From Myxococcales bacterium (GTDB lineage Bacteria; Myxococcota_A; Polyangia; Nannocystales; Nannocystaceae), in the NCBI GenBank assembly GCA_020633315.1, contig JACKDV010000020.1, forward strand, positions 105,730 to 169,729: DNA of 64,000 nt, in the 5' to 3' direction. The translations under genes were made by a program, and so were the position numbers. This document shows positions 27,605-35,489 of this stretch, piece by piece (the first letter of the stretch is position 1; each line of letters begins with the position of its first letter). The notes under the pieces were generated by a model, which was given only the letters and a program-made list of their open reading frames with translations, made no database searches and was not told the DNA's origin.

Positions 27605-28312
27605 GTGTTCCTCGACTACGACGGCACCCTCACCCCCGTGCGGGCGCGCCCCCACGATGCAGCGCTCGACGACGAGACGCGACGGGTGGTGGCCACGCTG
27701 GCCGAGCGCATCTTCGTGGCCGTGATCACCGGTCGCGGCCTGGCCGACGTGCAGGCGCGGGTGGGGCTGCCCGGTCTCGTCTACGTGGCCAACCATGGCT
27801 TCGAGATCGCCGGCCCCACGCTCGCCTGGCAGGCCGACCCCTCCCTGCGCCCCACCTTCTCCGCGCTGCGACCCGAGGTCGACGCGCTGGTGGAGGGCAT
27901 CGAGGGCGTGGTGGTGGAGCACAAGGGCTTCTCCATCGCGATCCACCATCGCCTGGCCCCGCCGTCGCGGGTGCCCGCGATCCTGGCCGGGGTCGATCGC
28001 CTGATCGAGACCCACCCGGGGCTGCGCAAGGGCACGGGCAAGATGCTGGTGGAGCTACGGCCGGCCCGCGACTGGCACAAGGGCGCGGCGCTGCGCTGGC
28101 TGTGCGACCACCTGGCGAAGGCAGGGCCGCGACCGGTACCGCTGATGATCGGCGACGACCTCACCGACGAGGACGCGCTGGCCCAGGCGCAGCGCGAGGG
28201 CGGCGTGGGCATCTTCGTGGGCCAGCCGGAACGGGAGACGGCCGCGCGCTTCGGGCTGCGCGACCCGACGGCCGTGACCGAGCTGCTACGAAGGCTGGCC
28301 GACCCCGGCTGA
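27605..28312 (+). CDS. otsB: Trehalose-6-phosphate phosphatase
   Basis: 235 residues. HAD-superfamily motifs: FLDYDGTLTP with nucleophile Asp4 and Asp6, VITGRGLADV (motif II), the cap segment VEHKGFSIAIHHR, the KGAALRWL lysine (motif III) and MIGDDLTDEDAL (motif IV), together with the GLRKGTGKMLVELRP stretch specific to trehalose-phosphatases. It removes phosphate from trehalose-6-phosphate to give the stress protectant trehalose. GTG 27605 places the first motif at the very N-terminus; the frame stays open back to 27494 without ATG, GTG or TTG, so a non-standard start adding up to about 25 residues is possible. No otsA lies nearby. Confidence 0.9.
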   Translation: MFLDYDGTLTPVRARPHDAALDDETRRVVATLAERIFVAVITGRGLADVQARVGLPGLVYVANHGFEIAGPTLAWQADPSLRPTFSALRPEVDALVEGIEGVVVEHKGFSIAIHHRLAPPSRVPAILAGVDRLIETHPGLRKGTGKMLVELRPARDWHKGAALRWLCDHLAKAGPRPVPLMIGDDLTDEDALAQAQREGGVGIFVGQPERETAARFGLRDPTAVTELLRRLADPG

Positions 28313-28408
28313 GCCCCGACCCCGCCGAAGACCCGAGCCCCGGGCCACCACGCGCTCATCGGAGCGACCGTGCAACCAGCGGGGCCGCGACGCGTCCATC
28401 GAGCAGGC

Positions 28409-28699
28409 ATGCACGCGTCCTCTCCCCGCCGGCGTCGACGGGCCAAGGCCCCGCCACCCGGGCCGCTGTTCCAGGGGATCTGCCACGCGGTCTACTGGTT
28501 CCTGGGCTCGGCGGGGCTGATGCTGGTGATCTTCGGCATCGCCCAGCGCGGTCTCGACGCCCTGGACGGAGCGGCCCTCGCCCTCGTCATGTTCGTCCTC
28601 GGGCTCTTCGTGGTCCCGGCGATGATGATCCTGGGCTTCCTGATGGGCATGCGGTCCGCGCGACGCAAGCAGATCGCGTGGCTCAGCGCCGAGGGCTGA
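28409..28699 (+). CDS. Small two-helix membrane protein
   Basis: 96 residues. A basic, Arg/Pro-rich head (MHASSPRRRRRAKAPPPG) is followed by two hydrophobic helices, about 22-45 (HAVYWFLGSAGLMLVIFGIA) and 57-80 (LVMFVLGLFVVPAMMILGFL), and a basic tail. By the positive-inside rule both ends are cytoplasmic. No family is recognised. It lies about 100 bp behind otsB and 41 bp before a small lipoprotein gene, all in one direction. Confidence 0.65.
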   Translation: MHASSPRRRRRAKAPPPGPLFQGICHAVYWFLGSAGLMLVIFGIAQRGLDALDGAALALVMFVLGLFVVPAMMILGFLMGMRSARRKQIAWLSAEG

Positions 28700-28740
28700 C
28701 CCCCCACGGGCTCGCCCCCCGCGAGGGCATACTCTGGGGC

Positions 28741-29016
28741 ATGACCCGCTGGTCGCTCCTGCTCCTGCCGCTGTTGGTGCTCGCCTGCAAGTCCCGTCGG
28801 CCGACCGACGAGCCCGAGGCGACGGTGGAGCGGGCGGCCGACGACGTGGAGGAAGCGGCCGAGGCGGTGGGCGAGGGGCTGGTCGAGGCGGGTCGCGAGA
28901 CGGCGGAGACCCTGGGCGACGCGGCCGAGACGGCCAAGGAGATCGGCCGCGACGTGGCGGAGTCGATCGACCGCACCGTGGAGGACCTGGAGGAGGAGAT
29001 CTCGGATCGAGACTGA
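28741..29016 (+). CDS. Small lipoprotein with amphipathic Ala/Glu helix
   Basis: 91 residues. The signal MTRWSLLLLPLLVLAC has a clear lipobox (LVLAC, Cys16). The mature part is one long, highly charged amphipathic helix with periodic EAAEA, ETAETLGDAAETAKE and DVAESIDRT segments. It resembles entericidin-like or outer-membrane-tethering small lipoproteins in layout only; no specific family is recognised. It is convergent with the next lipoprotein gene (19-bp gap). Confidence 0.75.
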   Translation: MTRWSLLLLPLLVLACKSRRPTDEPEATVERAADDVEEAAEAVGEGLVEAGRETAETLGDAAETAKEIGRDVAESIDRTVEDLEEEISDRD

Positions 29017-29035
29017 GCGTCGCGCTGCCGCAGGC

Positions 29036-30091
29036 TCACTGGAACACCACCGAGACGGCCTCGCTCTGGCTCCCGAGGGTGCAGCGCACGGTGGCGCGGG
29101 CCGGGACCTCGGAGTACAGGCTGACGTAGCTGCGACGATCGTCGAGCACCACGGGTCCGTCGGCGGGATCGATCGACCACTCGCAGTCGGGATCCTCGAT
29201 GAGCGTGCCCTCGGCGTCGGCCGCCCACGCGTAGATCTCCTCGTCGGAGCCGGCCGCCCACGGCAGCTCGGGCTCGCTCAGGCCGAGCTCGGCCACCGCC
29301 GAGGCATCGACCACCGACACCGGCAGCACCAGCTCCGACCCGCTGGGCGCCCGGGCCACCACGCTGGCCTCGCCCACGGACTGCGCCAGCACCCCGAACA
29401 GCTCGTCCACCGGGCTGCCGGTCCAGGGCTCGAGGAACCAGCCCACCACGGTGGAGAGCACGATGAACGAGTCGTCGCCCTCGATGGTCCCCGTCATGGT
29501 GTAGTCGAGCCCGCCGATGCCCACCAGGTGACAGCCGTCCTCGTCGCGCAGGTCGAGGTGGATGGTGTCGCTGCCCCCGACCATGATCGTCAGCGGCGAG
29601 GGCTCGGAGTCGTAGAGCTCGATGCTGGCCACGGGCCGCACCTCGAAGCCGACCGCCTCCACCAGCTCGTCGTCGGCGTCGCGCAGCTCGAGGCGCACCG
29701 AGCCGGGGGCGTGGGCCTGGATCTCCACGTCGCCGTCGTGGAGGATCTCGAAGGTCGCCACCTCGGGGGCATCGCTGACCGCATGCACGGGGGGCAGCTC
29801 CACCCCGCTCGGCGCGAAGGCGTCGATCTGCACCGTGGAGCGCTCGGCGATCGGCTCGTCGGCACCGCAGCCGAAGGCGCACACGATCGCGCCGTAGTCG
29901 TAGGCGAAGTGCAGCAGCCCCTGCTCGCCCGCGGTGAGGTACCGCGCGGAGGCACACACCACCTCGTCCTCGTCCTCGTCCTCCATCGCCTCGTCGTGGG
30001 AGTACTCGGTGTGCAGCAGCTCGCAGCCGGGGGTGAGACCGAGCAGGGACAGCACCAGACCAAGACGACGCAGGGGAGACGGGAACCGCAT
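29036..30091 (-). CDS. Lipoprotein with Ig-like beta domains
   Basis: 351 residues from ATG 30091. A signal peptide ends in a lipobox (LLGLTPGC, Cys23), followed by an Asp/Glu stretch. The rest is beta-rich with recurring V-D-A-F/V-R-P patterns, for example STVQIDAFAPSGVELPP, GDVEIQAHAPGSVRLELRD and EASVVARAPSGSELVLPV, suggesting two or three Ig-like (Big-type) domains. Four Cys near the N-terminus may form disulphides. Function is unknown; it is likely a surface-exposed or periplasmic binding or structural protein. It faces a palindrome-containing divergent region. Confidence 0.7.
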   Translation of the reverse strand: MRFPSPLRRLGLVLSLLGLTPGCELLHTEYSHDEAMEDEDEDEVVCASARYLTAGEQGLLHFAYDYGAIVCAFGCGADEPIAERSTVQIDAFAPSGVELPPVHAVSDAPEVATFEILHDGDVEIQAHAPGSVRLELRDADDELVEAVGFEVRPVASIELYDSEPSPLTIMVGGSDTIHLDLRDEDGCHLVGIGGLDYTMTGTIEGDDSFIVLSTVVGWFLEPWTGSPVDELFGVLAQSVGEASVVARAPSGSELVLPVSVVDASAVAELGLSEPELPWAAGSDEEIYAWAADAEGTLIEDPDCEWSIDPADGPVVLDDRRSYVSLYSEVPARATVRCTLGSQSEAVSVVFQ

Positions 30092-30385
30092 GCCCGGCCC
30101 ATGAGCAAGGACCGTGCCGAGCGACGAGGACCGTGATCCCGGCCCCGCGCGACCGGTCGTGGTGCCCTGGCGGTGGCAGCTTGCCACCGTGGACTGCAGT
30201 CCATGGCGCGGAGTCCACGGGCTCGCGGGGCCTGAGCCAACGCAGCGGAGAGCTCGAGGCGATCGCGGTCGAGCCCGACGGTCCGGTGTGCGGCGGCCAT
30301 CGCAGCGCGTGCGACCACGCCGACCGCCCCGGCTCCCCGTCGAAATCCCCGGGGCGAGGGTCTGGCGGCCATCGGAGCTGCTAGC
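30092..30385. promoter_or_regulatory. Divergent region with two back-to-back palindromes
   Basis: These 294 bases separate the Ig-like lipoprotein and the zinc-ribbon genes. At 30171-30189 lies a 19-bp dyad with arms CGGTGGCA and TGCCACCG around GCT, and directly after it a perfect 14-bp palindrome TGGACTGCAGTCCA (30190-30203). Two palindromes in tandem between divergent genes suggest one or two repressor sites. No other gene is seen here. Confidence 0.5.
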
Positions 30386-31318
30386 ATGCAGGCGGCCTCG
30401 ATGTCCGCCCCGAGCGCAGAAGCGTGGTCGCTCCGCCGCTGTCCCTCGTGCGGAGCGGTGACCACCCGGCCGCCCGAGCGGATCAGCTCCGCGTGCAGCT
30501 ACTGCGCCTCCACCCTGGTCGACGCCGAGCGCGGGGCGCTGGTCGTCGACCGCGTGGCGCCCTTCCGCCTGCCCGCGCCCGCGGCCGAGCAGCGCCTGCG
30601 CGAGCACCTGGCCCGACGGCCCTGGGCCCCCGAGCGCCTGCGCAAGGCCGCCCGCCGGGGTCGCGTGGACGCCCGCCTGGTGGAGGGCGTGCTGGTGCCC
30701 TTCCACGTCTACGACGCCACCTGCCGCAGCCGCTACGAGACCAAGGTGGGCATGCACTGGGAGGAGTCCAAGCGGGTGATCAAGGACGGCAAGGTGGAGC
30801 ACGAGGTGGAGCGGCACACCGAGTGGTTCTCGCTGCGGGGCACCGCGGTGGCGCGCTGGCGCGATCACCTGGTCTCGGCCTCGGTGGGGCTGTCGGCGCA
30901 GGAGGTGGCGGGGCTGCAGCCCTTCGACCTGGGCCGGGCGCGGCCCTTCGATGCGCGGCTGCTCGCGGGGTGGCCGGCCGAGCTGCCCTCGCGACGGCGA
31001 CAGCAGACCGACGCCGATGCCCTCGCCCAGATCCGGGCGCTGGAGATCGCCCGGATCGAGCGCGAGCAGCTGCCCGGCGACACGCACCGCGGCACCCGGG
31101 TGGCGTGCCAGGTGGAGCTCGGCGAGGCGGAGCTGGTGCTGCTGCCGGTGTGGGTGGCCGCGCTGCGGCACGGCGAGCGGGTGGTTCGCCTGGTCGTCAA
31201 CGGCCAGACCGGGCGCTGCTACGGCCGCGCGCCGGTGTCCCCGCTCAAGGTCGCGCTGGCCGTGCTCGGGGTGGCCGTGGTGGTGGGGCTCCTCCTCGCG
31301 TGGAGGCTGCGCGCGTGA
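30386..31318 (+). CDS. Zinc-ribbon membrane protein, copy 1
   Basis: 310 residues. An N-terminal zinc ribbon (CPSCGAVTT and CSYCAST, about 19-42) is followed by a soluble region with a conserved VDARLVEGVLVPFHVYDATC block, a second block LVLLPVWVAALRHGERVVRL then VVNGQTGRCYGRAPVSPLK, and one transmembrane helix (about 285-305). The same blocks occur in the next gene, so the two are paralogues. Zinc-ribbon proteins of this layout are often mislabelled as replication factors; their role is unknown. The 3' end overlaps the start of copy 2 by 4 nt (GTGA). Confidence 0.72.
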   Translation: MQAASMSAPSAEAWSLRRCPSCGAVTTRPPERISSACSYCASTLVDAERGALVVDRVAPFRLPAPAAEQRLREHLARRPWAPERLRKAARRGRVDARLVEGVLVPFHVYDATCRSRYETKVGMHWEESKRVIKDGKVEHEVERHTEWFSLRGTAVARWRDHLVSASVGLSAQEVAGLQPFDLGRARPFDARLLAGWPAELPSRRRQQTDADALAQIRALEIARIEREQLPGDTHRGTRVACQVELGEAELVLLPVWVAALRHGERVVRLVVNGQTGRCYGRAPVSPLKVALAVLGVAVVVGLLLAWRLRA

Positions 31319-32115
31319 GCGAGGTGATCCGCTGCGACGCCTGCGGGGGCAGCGTGGTCTACGACGCCGCGCGCGAGGTGGCGGCGTGCCTGTTCTGCGC
31401 CAGCGTGGCCCTGCACCCCGACGAGCTCGGCGAGGCCCTGGCCGCGCCCGATGCCATGCTCCCCTTCGAGATCGATCGCGAGGCCGCCGAGGCCCGCTTC
31501 CGTCGCTGGGCCCGGTCGTCGTGGTGGACGGCCGAGCCGGTACGACGGCTGCGCGTCGAGCTGCACCAGGTGCTGCTGCCCGTGTGGCGCTTCGACGCCT
31601 CGCTCGAGACCCACTGGGCCGGGCTGGTGAAGGCGCGGACCAAGAGCGGCGTGCGGCCCCGGGCCGGGGTGGAGCACGCCGAGCTCGAGGCCACCGTGCC
31701 CGCGTCGCTGGGCCTGCGCACGGCCGAGCTCGACGCCCTGCTGCCGTTTCGCGAGGGCGCGGCGACCCGCTTCGACGACGGCCTGCCCCACGAGGTGCCC
31801 GGGCTTTCGGAGCGGGCGGCCTCCGAGGCGGCGCATGGCCTGCTGCTGGCCGAGCACCGGCACCGCATCCAGCGGGCGCACCGCTTGAAGAGGATCCGCG
31901 CCAGCGCGCTCACCCGGATCCGGGCGGCGCGGCTGCTGATGGTGCCGGTCTACATCGGCAGCTTCCGCTTCCGCGATCGACCGTGGCGCTTCGTGGTCAA
32001 CGGCCAGACCGGCACCGTCACCGGTCGCGCCCCGCTGGACCACCGCAAGATCGCCGCCGTGGTGGCGCTGGCAGTGGCCGCGGTGGTGGCGTGGCTGGTG
32101 CTGCGCGGGAGCTGA
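31315..32115 (+). CDS. Zinc-ribbon membrane protein, copy 2
   Basis: 266 residues from GTG 31315. The zinc ribbon is CDACGGS and CLFCAS (about 7-27). It shares with copy 1 the PFEIDREAAEARFRRWARSS segment, the LHQVLLPVWRFDAS block, the VPVYIGSFRFRDRPWRFVVN strand, GQTGTVTGRAPLDHRK and a C-terminal membrane helix (about 243-262). It is shorter because the central His/Glu-rich part of copy 1 is replaced. The overlapping start implies the two proteins are made in equal amounts and may form a heteromer at the membrane. Confidence 0.72.
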   Translation: MSEVIRCDACGGSVVYDAAREVAACLFCASVALHPDELGEALAAPDAMLPFEIDREAAEARFRRWARSSWWTAEPVRRLRVELHQVLLPVWRFDASLETHWAGLVKARTKSGVRPRAGVEHAELEATVPASLGLRTAELDALLPFREGAATRFDDGLPHEVPGLSERAASEAAHGLLLAEHRHRIQRAHRLKRIRASALTRIRAARLLMVPVYIGSFRFRDRPWRFVVNGQTGTVTGRAPLDHRKIAAVVALAVAAVVAWLVLRGS

Positions 32116-32143
32116 GCCCCGGGCGCCTCGCCGATGCCGGCCC

Positions 32144-32614
32144 CTACTCGCGGATCTGCTCGGCGAGGTAGTTCTTCTCGCCGACCTGCTCCATCAGCTC
32201 GAGCTGGGTCTCCAGCCAGTCGGTGTGCTCCTCCTCGCTGGTGAGGATGTGCTCGAGCATGTCGCGGCTGACCTCGTCCTTCTCGTCACGGCACAGCGCG
32301 ATGCCGTTGCGCAGGCGCTCGATCGCGTCGTACTCGAGCTTGAGGTCGAGCTGGAACTGCTCCTTGACCGTCTCGCCCACGTTGATCTTGCCGTAGCGCT
32401 GCACGTTGGGGATGCCCTTGAGGAACAGGATCCGCTCGATCAGCTCGTCGGCATGCTTCATCTCGTCGATCGACTCGTGGTGGATCTTCTGCGCCAGCCG
32501 TGCATAGCCCCAGTCGGCGCACATCTTGGCGTGGATGAAGTACTGGTTGATCGCCGTGAGCTCCCCGGTGAGGACCTCGTTGAGCAGCTCGATGACCTTG
32601 GCGGAACCCTTCAT
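32144..32614 (-). CDS. bfr: Bacterioferritin
   Basis: 156 residues. All ferroxidase ligands of Escherichia coli Bfr are present at identical positions: E18, E51, H54, E94, E127, H130, and the haem-binding Met52 in the HHESIDEMKHADELIERILF motif. It stores iron as a ferric mineral in a 24-mer with haem at the dimer interfaces. The bfd gene lies upstream in the same direction, separated by 229 bp that carry a TTGAAAG palindrome. Confidence 0.97.
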   Translation of the reverse strand: MKGSAKVIELLNEVLTGELTAINQYFIHAKMCADWGYARLAQKIHHESIDEMKHADELIERILFLKGIPNVQRYGKINVGETVKEQFQLDLKLEYDAIERLRNGIALCRDEKDEVSRDMLEHILTSEEEHTDWLETQLELMEQVGEKNYLAEQIRE

Positions 32615-32740
32615 GGCGCGCGGAACCTAGCACGCCGGCCGCGGAACGAAAGGGCGTGGAATTTCCCGCGCTTATGAACTTGAAAGCGGAAATCGGTGGC
32701 AGGGATCGCCGGTGCTCCGCGGCCCTCGCGGAGGCGCGAA

Positions 32741-32759
32741 GTTGAAAGGCACTTTCAAC
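32741..32759. promoter_or_regulatory. Iron-type operator upstream of bfr
   Basis: A perfect dyad GTTGAAAG-GCA-CTTTCAAC (19 bp) lies 127-145 bp before the bfr start, between bfd and bfr. A further half-site TTGAAAG is at 32680-32686, nearer bfr. The dyad matches the one in front of bfd in arms and spacing, and its 7-1-7 core (TGAAAGG-C-ACTTTCA) resembles a Fur-family box. The regulator is inferred, not shown. Confidence 0.6.
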
Positions 32760-32843
32760 TGCACACCCGAAGGTCGTGGACGCAGCGAGGCCACGACCCC
32801 GTGCGGAGTCGACCGGGCGGCGGCGACTCGTGCCGAGCGATCG

Positions 32844-33047
32844 CTAGCGACCGGGGACGGTCCCGTCGTCGTGCGCCCGGGCCGCAGAGCCCGAGGACTG
32901 GATCATCTCGCGGATCTGCTCCACGCAGGAGCCACATCCACGCCCGGCCTGACAGGCCTGGGCAATCCCCTTGACCGAGCAATTGCCCCGCCGGACCTCG
33001 TCGAGGATGGTCCGGCTCGAGACTCCCTTGCACAGGCAGACGATCAT
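32844..33047 (-). CDS. bfd: Bacterioferritin-associated ferredoxin
   Basis: 67 residues from ATG 33047. The [2Fe-2S] ligands are Cys4, Cys6, Cys38 and Cys41 (MIVCLCKGVS and ACQAGRGCGSCVE), the same positions as in E. coli Bfd. The protein docks on bacterioferritin and passes electrons to the stored ferric core to release iron. A poorly conserved 16-residue tail follows the helix. It is adjacent to bfr and has the same type of palindrome in its promoter, so the pair is probably regulated together by iron. Confidence 0.95.
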   Translation of the reverse strand: MIVCLCKGVSSRTILDEVRRGNCSVKGIAQACQAGRGCGSCVEQIREMIQSSGSAARAHDDGTVPGR

Positions 33048-33064
33048 GGCGCGCTGATTGCGGA

Positions 33065-33083
33065 GTTGAAAGTCGTTTTCAAC
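33065..33083. promoter_or_regulatory. Iron-type operator in the bfd promoter
   Basis: GTTGAAAG-TCG-TTTTCAAC, a 19-bp dyad with one mismatch, lies 18-36 bp upstream of the bfd ATG. It has the same 8-3-8 arms as the dyad upstream of bfr, so one regulator probably recognises both. Its position over the promoter suggests repression when occupied. Confidence 0.65.
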
Positions 33084-33263
33084 GACCAGCATCAAGGTAG
33101 CCCCCGGTCCCGCCAGGAGCAAGCCCTTTGAATCGGCAATTCACCCGCCCGGCTTCCGCAGACCGCGCCAAGCATGCTGCGCCCATTCCGCAAGCGAAAT
33201 GATTGCAGCGTGGTCCGCTGGCGGGCGCGGCCACGAGCGGTACAACTCGGCGCGGATCTCCTC

Positions 33264-34421
33264 ATGGACGCCGAAGACCCCCGTATCGACACCCAGCTCG
33301 TGCACGCAGGCGAGCCGCGACCGCGCATCGAGGGCGCGGTGGTGATGCCGGTGTTCCAGTCGTCGACCTACGAGTACGGCGGGCAGGGCCGCTACGACGA
33401 CGTCCGCTACCTGCGGCTCAACAACTCGCCCAACCACGTGGCGCTGCACGACAAGCTCGCCGCGATCGAGGGCGCGCAGGCGGCCCTGGTCGCGAGCAGC
33501 GGCATGGCGGCCATCTCCACCACCCTGCTGTCGCTGCTGCGCCCCGGCGATCACCTGCTGGCCCAGCGCACGCTCTACGGCGGCACCCACGATCTCGTGA
33601 CCGAGCTGCTCGCGCGCCTCGGCGTGGCGCACACCTTCATCGACGCCGAGGATCCCTCGGGCTGGGCCGCCGCCCTGCGCCCGAGCACCCGGGCCGTCTA
33701 CGTGGAGGCGCTCACCAACCCCCTGCTGCAGGTGGCCGACCTGGGCGCGGTGGCTCGCTTCGCCCGCGAGCACGGCCTGGTCTCGCTGGTCGACGCCACC
33801 TTTGCCACGCCGGTGCTGCTGCGCCCGATCGCGCTGGGCTTCGACCTCGTGCTGCACAGCGCCACCAAGTACCTCAATGGCCACTCCGACATCGTGGCCG
33901 GGGCGATCGCGGGCTCGGCCGCGCGCATCGACGAGATCCGGCACACCCTCAACCTGCTCGGCGGCAGCCTCGACGCCCACGCCTGCGGGCTGCTGCACCG
34001 CGGCCTCAAGACCCTGGGCGTGCGCGTGCGCCAGCAGTGCGCCACCGCGCTGGCCGTGGCCACGCGCCTGGCCGAGCACCCCGCGGTGGCGCGGGTCTGC
34101 TACCCCGGCCTGCCCTCGCACCCCGGCCACGCCCGCGCTCGCGAGCTGCTGCACGGCGGCTTCGGGGCCATGCTGAGCTTCGAGCTGCACGGCGGGGTGG
34201 AGGCCGCGCAGCGCTTCACGGCCGCGCTGCGCCTGCCCGTGGATGCGCCCAGCCTGGGCGGGCCCGAGTCGCTGGTCACCCGGCCCGCGCTCACCTCCCA
34301 CGCCGGCCTCGATCCCGAGCTGCGGCGGCGCCTGGGCATCGCCGACGGCCTCGTGCGCATGTCGGTGGGGCTGGAGGATCCCCGCGACCTGATCGACGAT
34401 CTGGAGCAGGCGCTCCGATGA
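33264..34421 (+). CDS. Cys/Met metabolism PLP enzyme (cystathionine gamma-lyase/synthase family)
   Basis: 385 residues from ATG 33264. Family markers: PVFQSSTYEYGG, ASSGMAAISTTLLSLLRPGD, QRTLYGGTHDL, VDATFATPVLLRP and the Schiff-base lysine K202 in LHSATKYLNGHSDI, with LGGPESLVTRPALTSH near the C-terminus. Members catalyse gamma- or beta-elimination or replacement on cystathionine, homocysteine or methionine; which reaction applies cannot be read from these motifs. The R/N-L-N-N-S-P-N segment at 50-57 replaces the more usual YSRxxNPT, typical of a divergent subgroup. The stop overlaps the next start (ATGA). Confidence 0.88.
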   Translation: MDAEDPRIDTQLVHAGEPRPRIEGAVVMPVFQSSTYEYGGQGRYDDVRYLRLNNSPNHVALHDKLAAIEGAQAALVASSGMAAISTTLLSLLRPGDHLLAQRTLYGGTHDLVTELLARLGVAHTFIDAEDPSGWAAALRPSTRAVYVEALTNPLLQVADLGAVARFAREHGLVSLVDATFATPVLLRPIALGFDLVLHSATKYLNGHSDIVAGAIAGSAARIDEIRHTLNLLGGSLDAHACGLLHRGLKTLGVRVRQQCATALAVATRLAEHPAVARVCYPGLPSHPGHARARELLHGGFGAMLSFELHGGVEAAQRFTAALRLPVDAPSLGGPESLVTRPALTSHAGLDPELRRRLGIADGLVRMSVGLEDPRDLIDDLEQALR

Positions 34422-35425
34422 TCCCCTACCCGCAGGTCCTGTCGCGGATCCCCTTCGAGGATCTCGAGGCGCTCGACGACTTCAGCGTGCGCTTCGTCTA
34501 CCCGCGCCCGCGCGAGGTGCCGCGTCACTGGGCCATGCTGCTCGAGCGCAGCCCTCGGCTCGATCGCCTCGAGCCCGACGACCCCGACCGCGCGCAGGTG
34601 CTCGGCCGCTTCGAGGGCCTGCGCCACGCCCTCTACCAGTCCTTCGAGCAGGGCAAGGGCAGCGCCCTGTTCACCACCGCGGGCATCGACCACCCCGGCC
34701 GCTGGCGCGACGTGCTGGTGGCCCACTACTGCCGGCCGCGCTGGCTCTACACCAACGCCCAGCGCGTGTTCTCGCTGGTGGTCGCGTCCAGCGGCCACCA
34801 CCGCGTGGTCGAGCTGCCCTCGCTGTCCTCGCTGCACGAGTTCCGCACCCTCGACATCCGCGAGCTGCCCGACGCCGAGCAGGTGGTGGACTTCGGCCAC
34901 CTCGACGCCGCCGAGGCCCACGTGCTGCGCGAGCTGAGCCAGCTCCGGGTGCGGGCGCTGCCGCTGCGCAAGGGCGAGCGTCGACGCACCCTGCTGCTGC
35001 AGCCCGCCGGCTCGCGCCCGGGCCCGCACGGCCGCGCCGTGGACCTCTACGTCGCGCACCTGGGCGGCGAGTCGACCCTGCTGCAGGTGGAGCCCGAGCG
35101 CTGCGACGCCTACACCGTGCTCAACCGCCTCGGCGACCAGCTCGGCGCCGAGCGGCTGGGCGGCGCGGTGCCGGAGGCCTGCGCCACCTGTGCGGGCTTT
35201 CGCTTCAGCGGGATGATCCGCGACAGCAGCGGCGGCACGCGAGGCTTCTGCCGTCGGCGTCGCGAGGCCGCCCGGGCGAGCGGCCTGCCGATGTCGGGCC
35301 ACGACACCTGGCCGCGCTACGGCACGGTGGTCTCGGTGCTCGATCGCTGCGGCAGCTACGAGGCGATCGCCGACGCCGACCGCGAGGTGGAGTACTGCCA
35401 GCTCCACGCGCCCGGGCAGGAGTGA
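34418..35425 (+). CDS. Uncharacterised protein with C-terminal cysteine cluster
   Basis: 335 residues, start ATG 34418 overlapping the PLP-enzyme stop by 4 nt, so co-translated with it. No known family is recognised. The N-terminal two thirds are mixed alpha/beta (FEDLEALDDFSVRFVYPRPR, HHRVVELPSLSSLHEFRTLD). The last 75 residues hold five Cys in the pattern CATC...GFC...DRC...EYC with a CxxCxGFRFSG start, which could bind zinc or an Fe-S cluster. The tight coupling suggests a job in the same sulphur-amino-acid or PLP pathway, for example as a cofactor or redox partner, but that is inference. Confidence 0.6.
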   Translation: MIPYPQVLSRIPFEDLEALDDFSVRFVYPRPREVPRHWAMLLERSPRLDRLEPDDPDRAQVLGRFEGLRHALYQSFEQGKGSALFTTAGIDHPGRWRDVLVAHYCRPRWLYTNAQRVFSLVVASSGHHRVVELPSLSSLHEFRTLDIRELPDAEQVVDFGHLDAAEAHVLRELSQLRVRALPLRKGERRRTLLLQPAGSRPGPHGRAVDLYVAHLGGESTLLQVEPERCDAYTVLNRLGDQLGAERLGGAVPEACATCAGFRFSGMIRDSSGGTRGFCRRRREAARASGLPMSGHDTWPRYGTVVSVLDRCGSYEAIADADREVEYCQLHAPGQE

Positions 35426-35489
35426 GGGCGCCCGGCTGCAGTCGCCGCCAACCACGACGCGATCGCGTGGCCGGCCGCCAAACGGCGGA

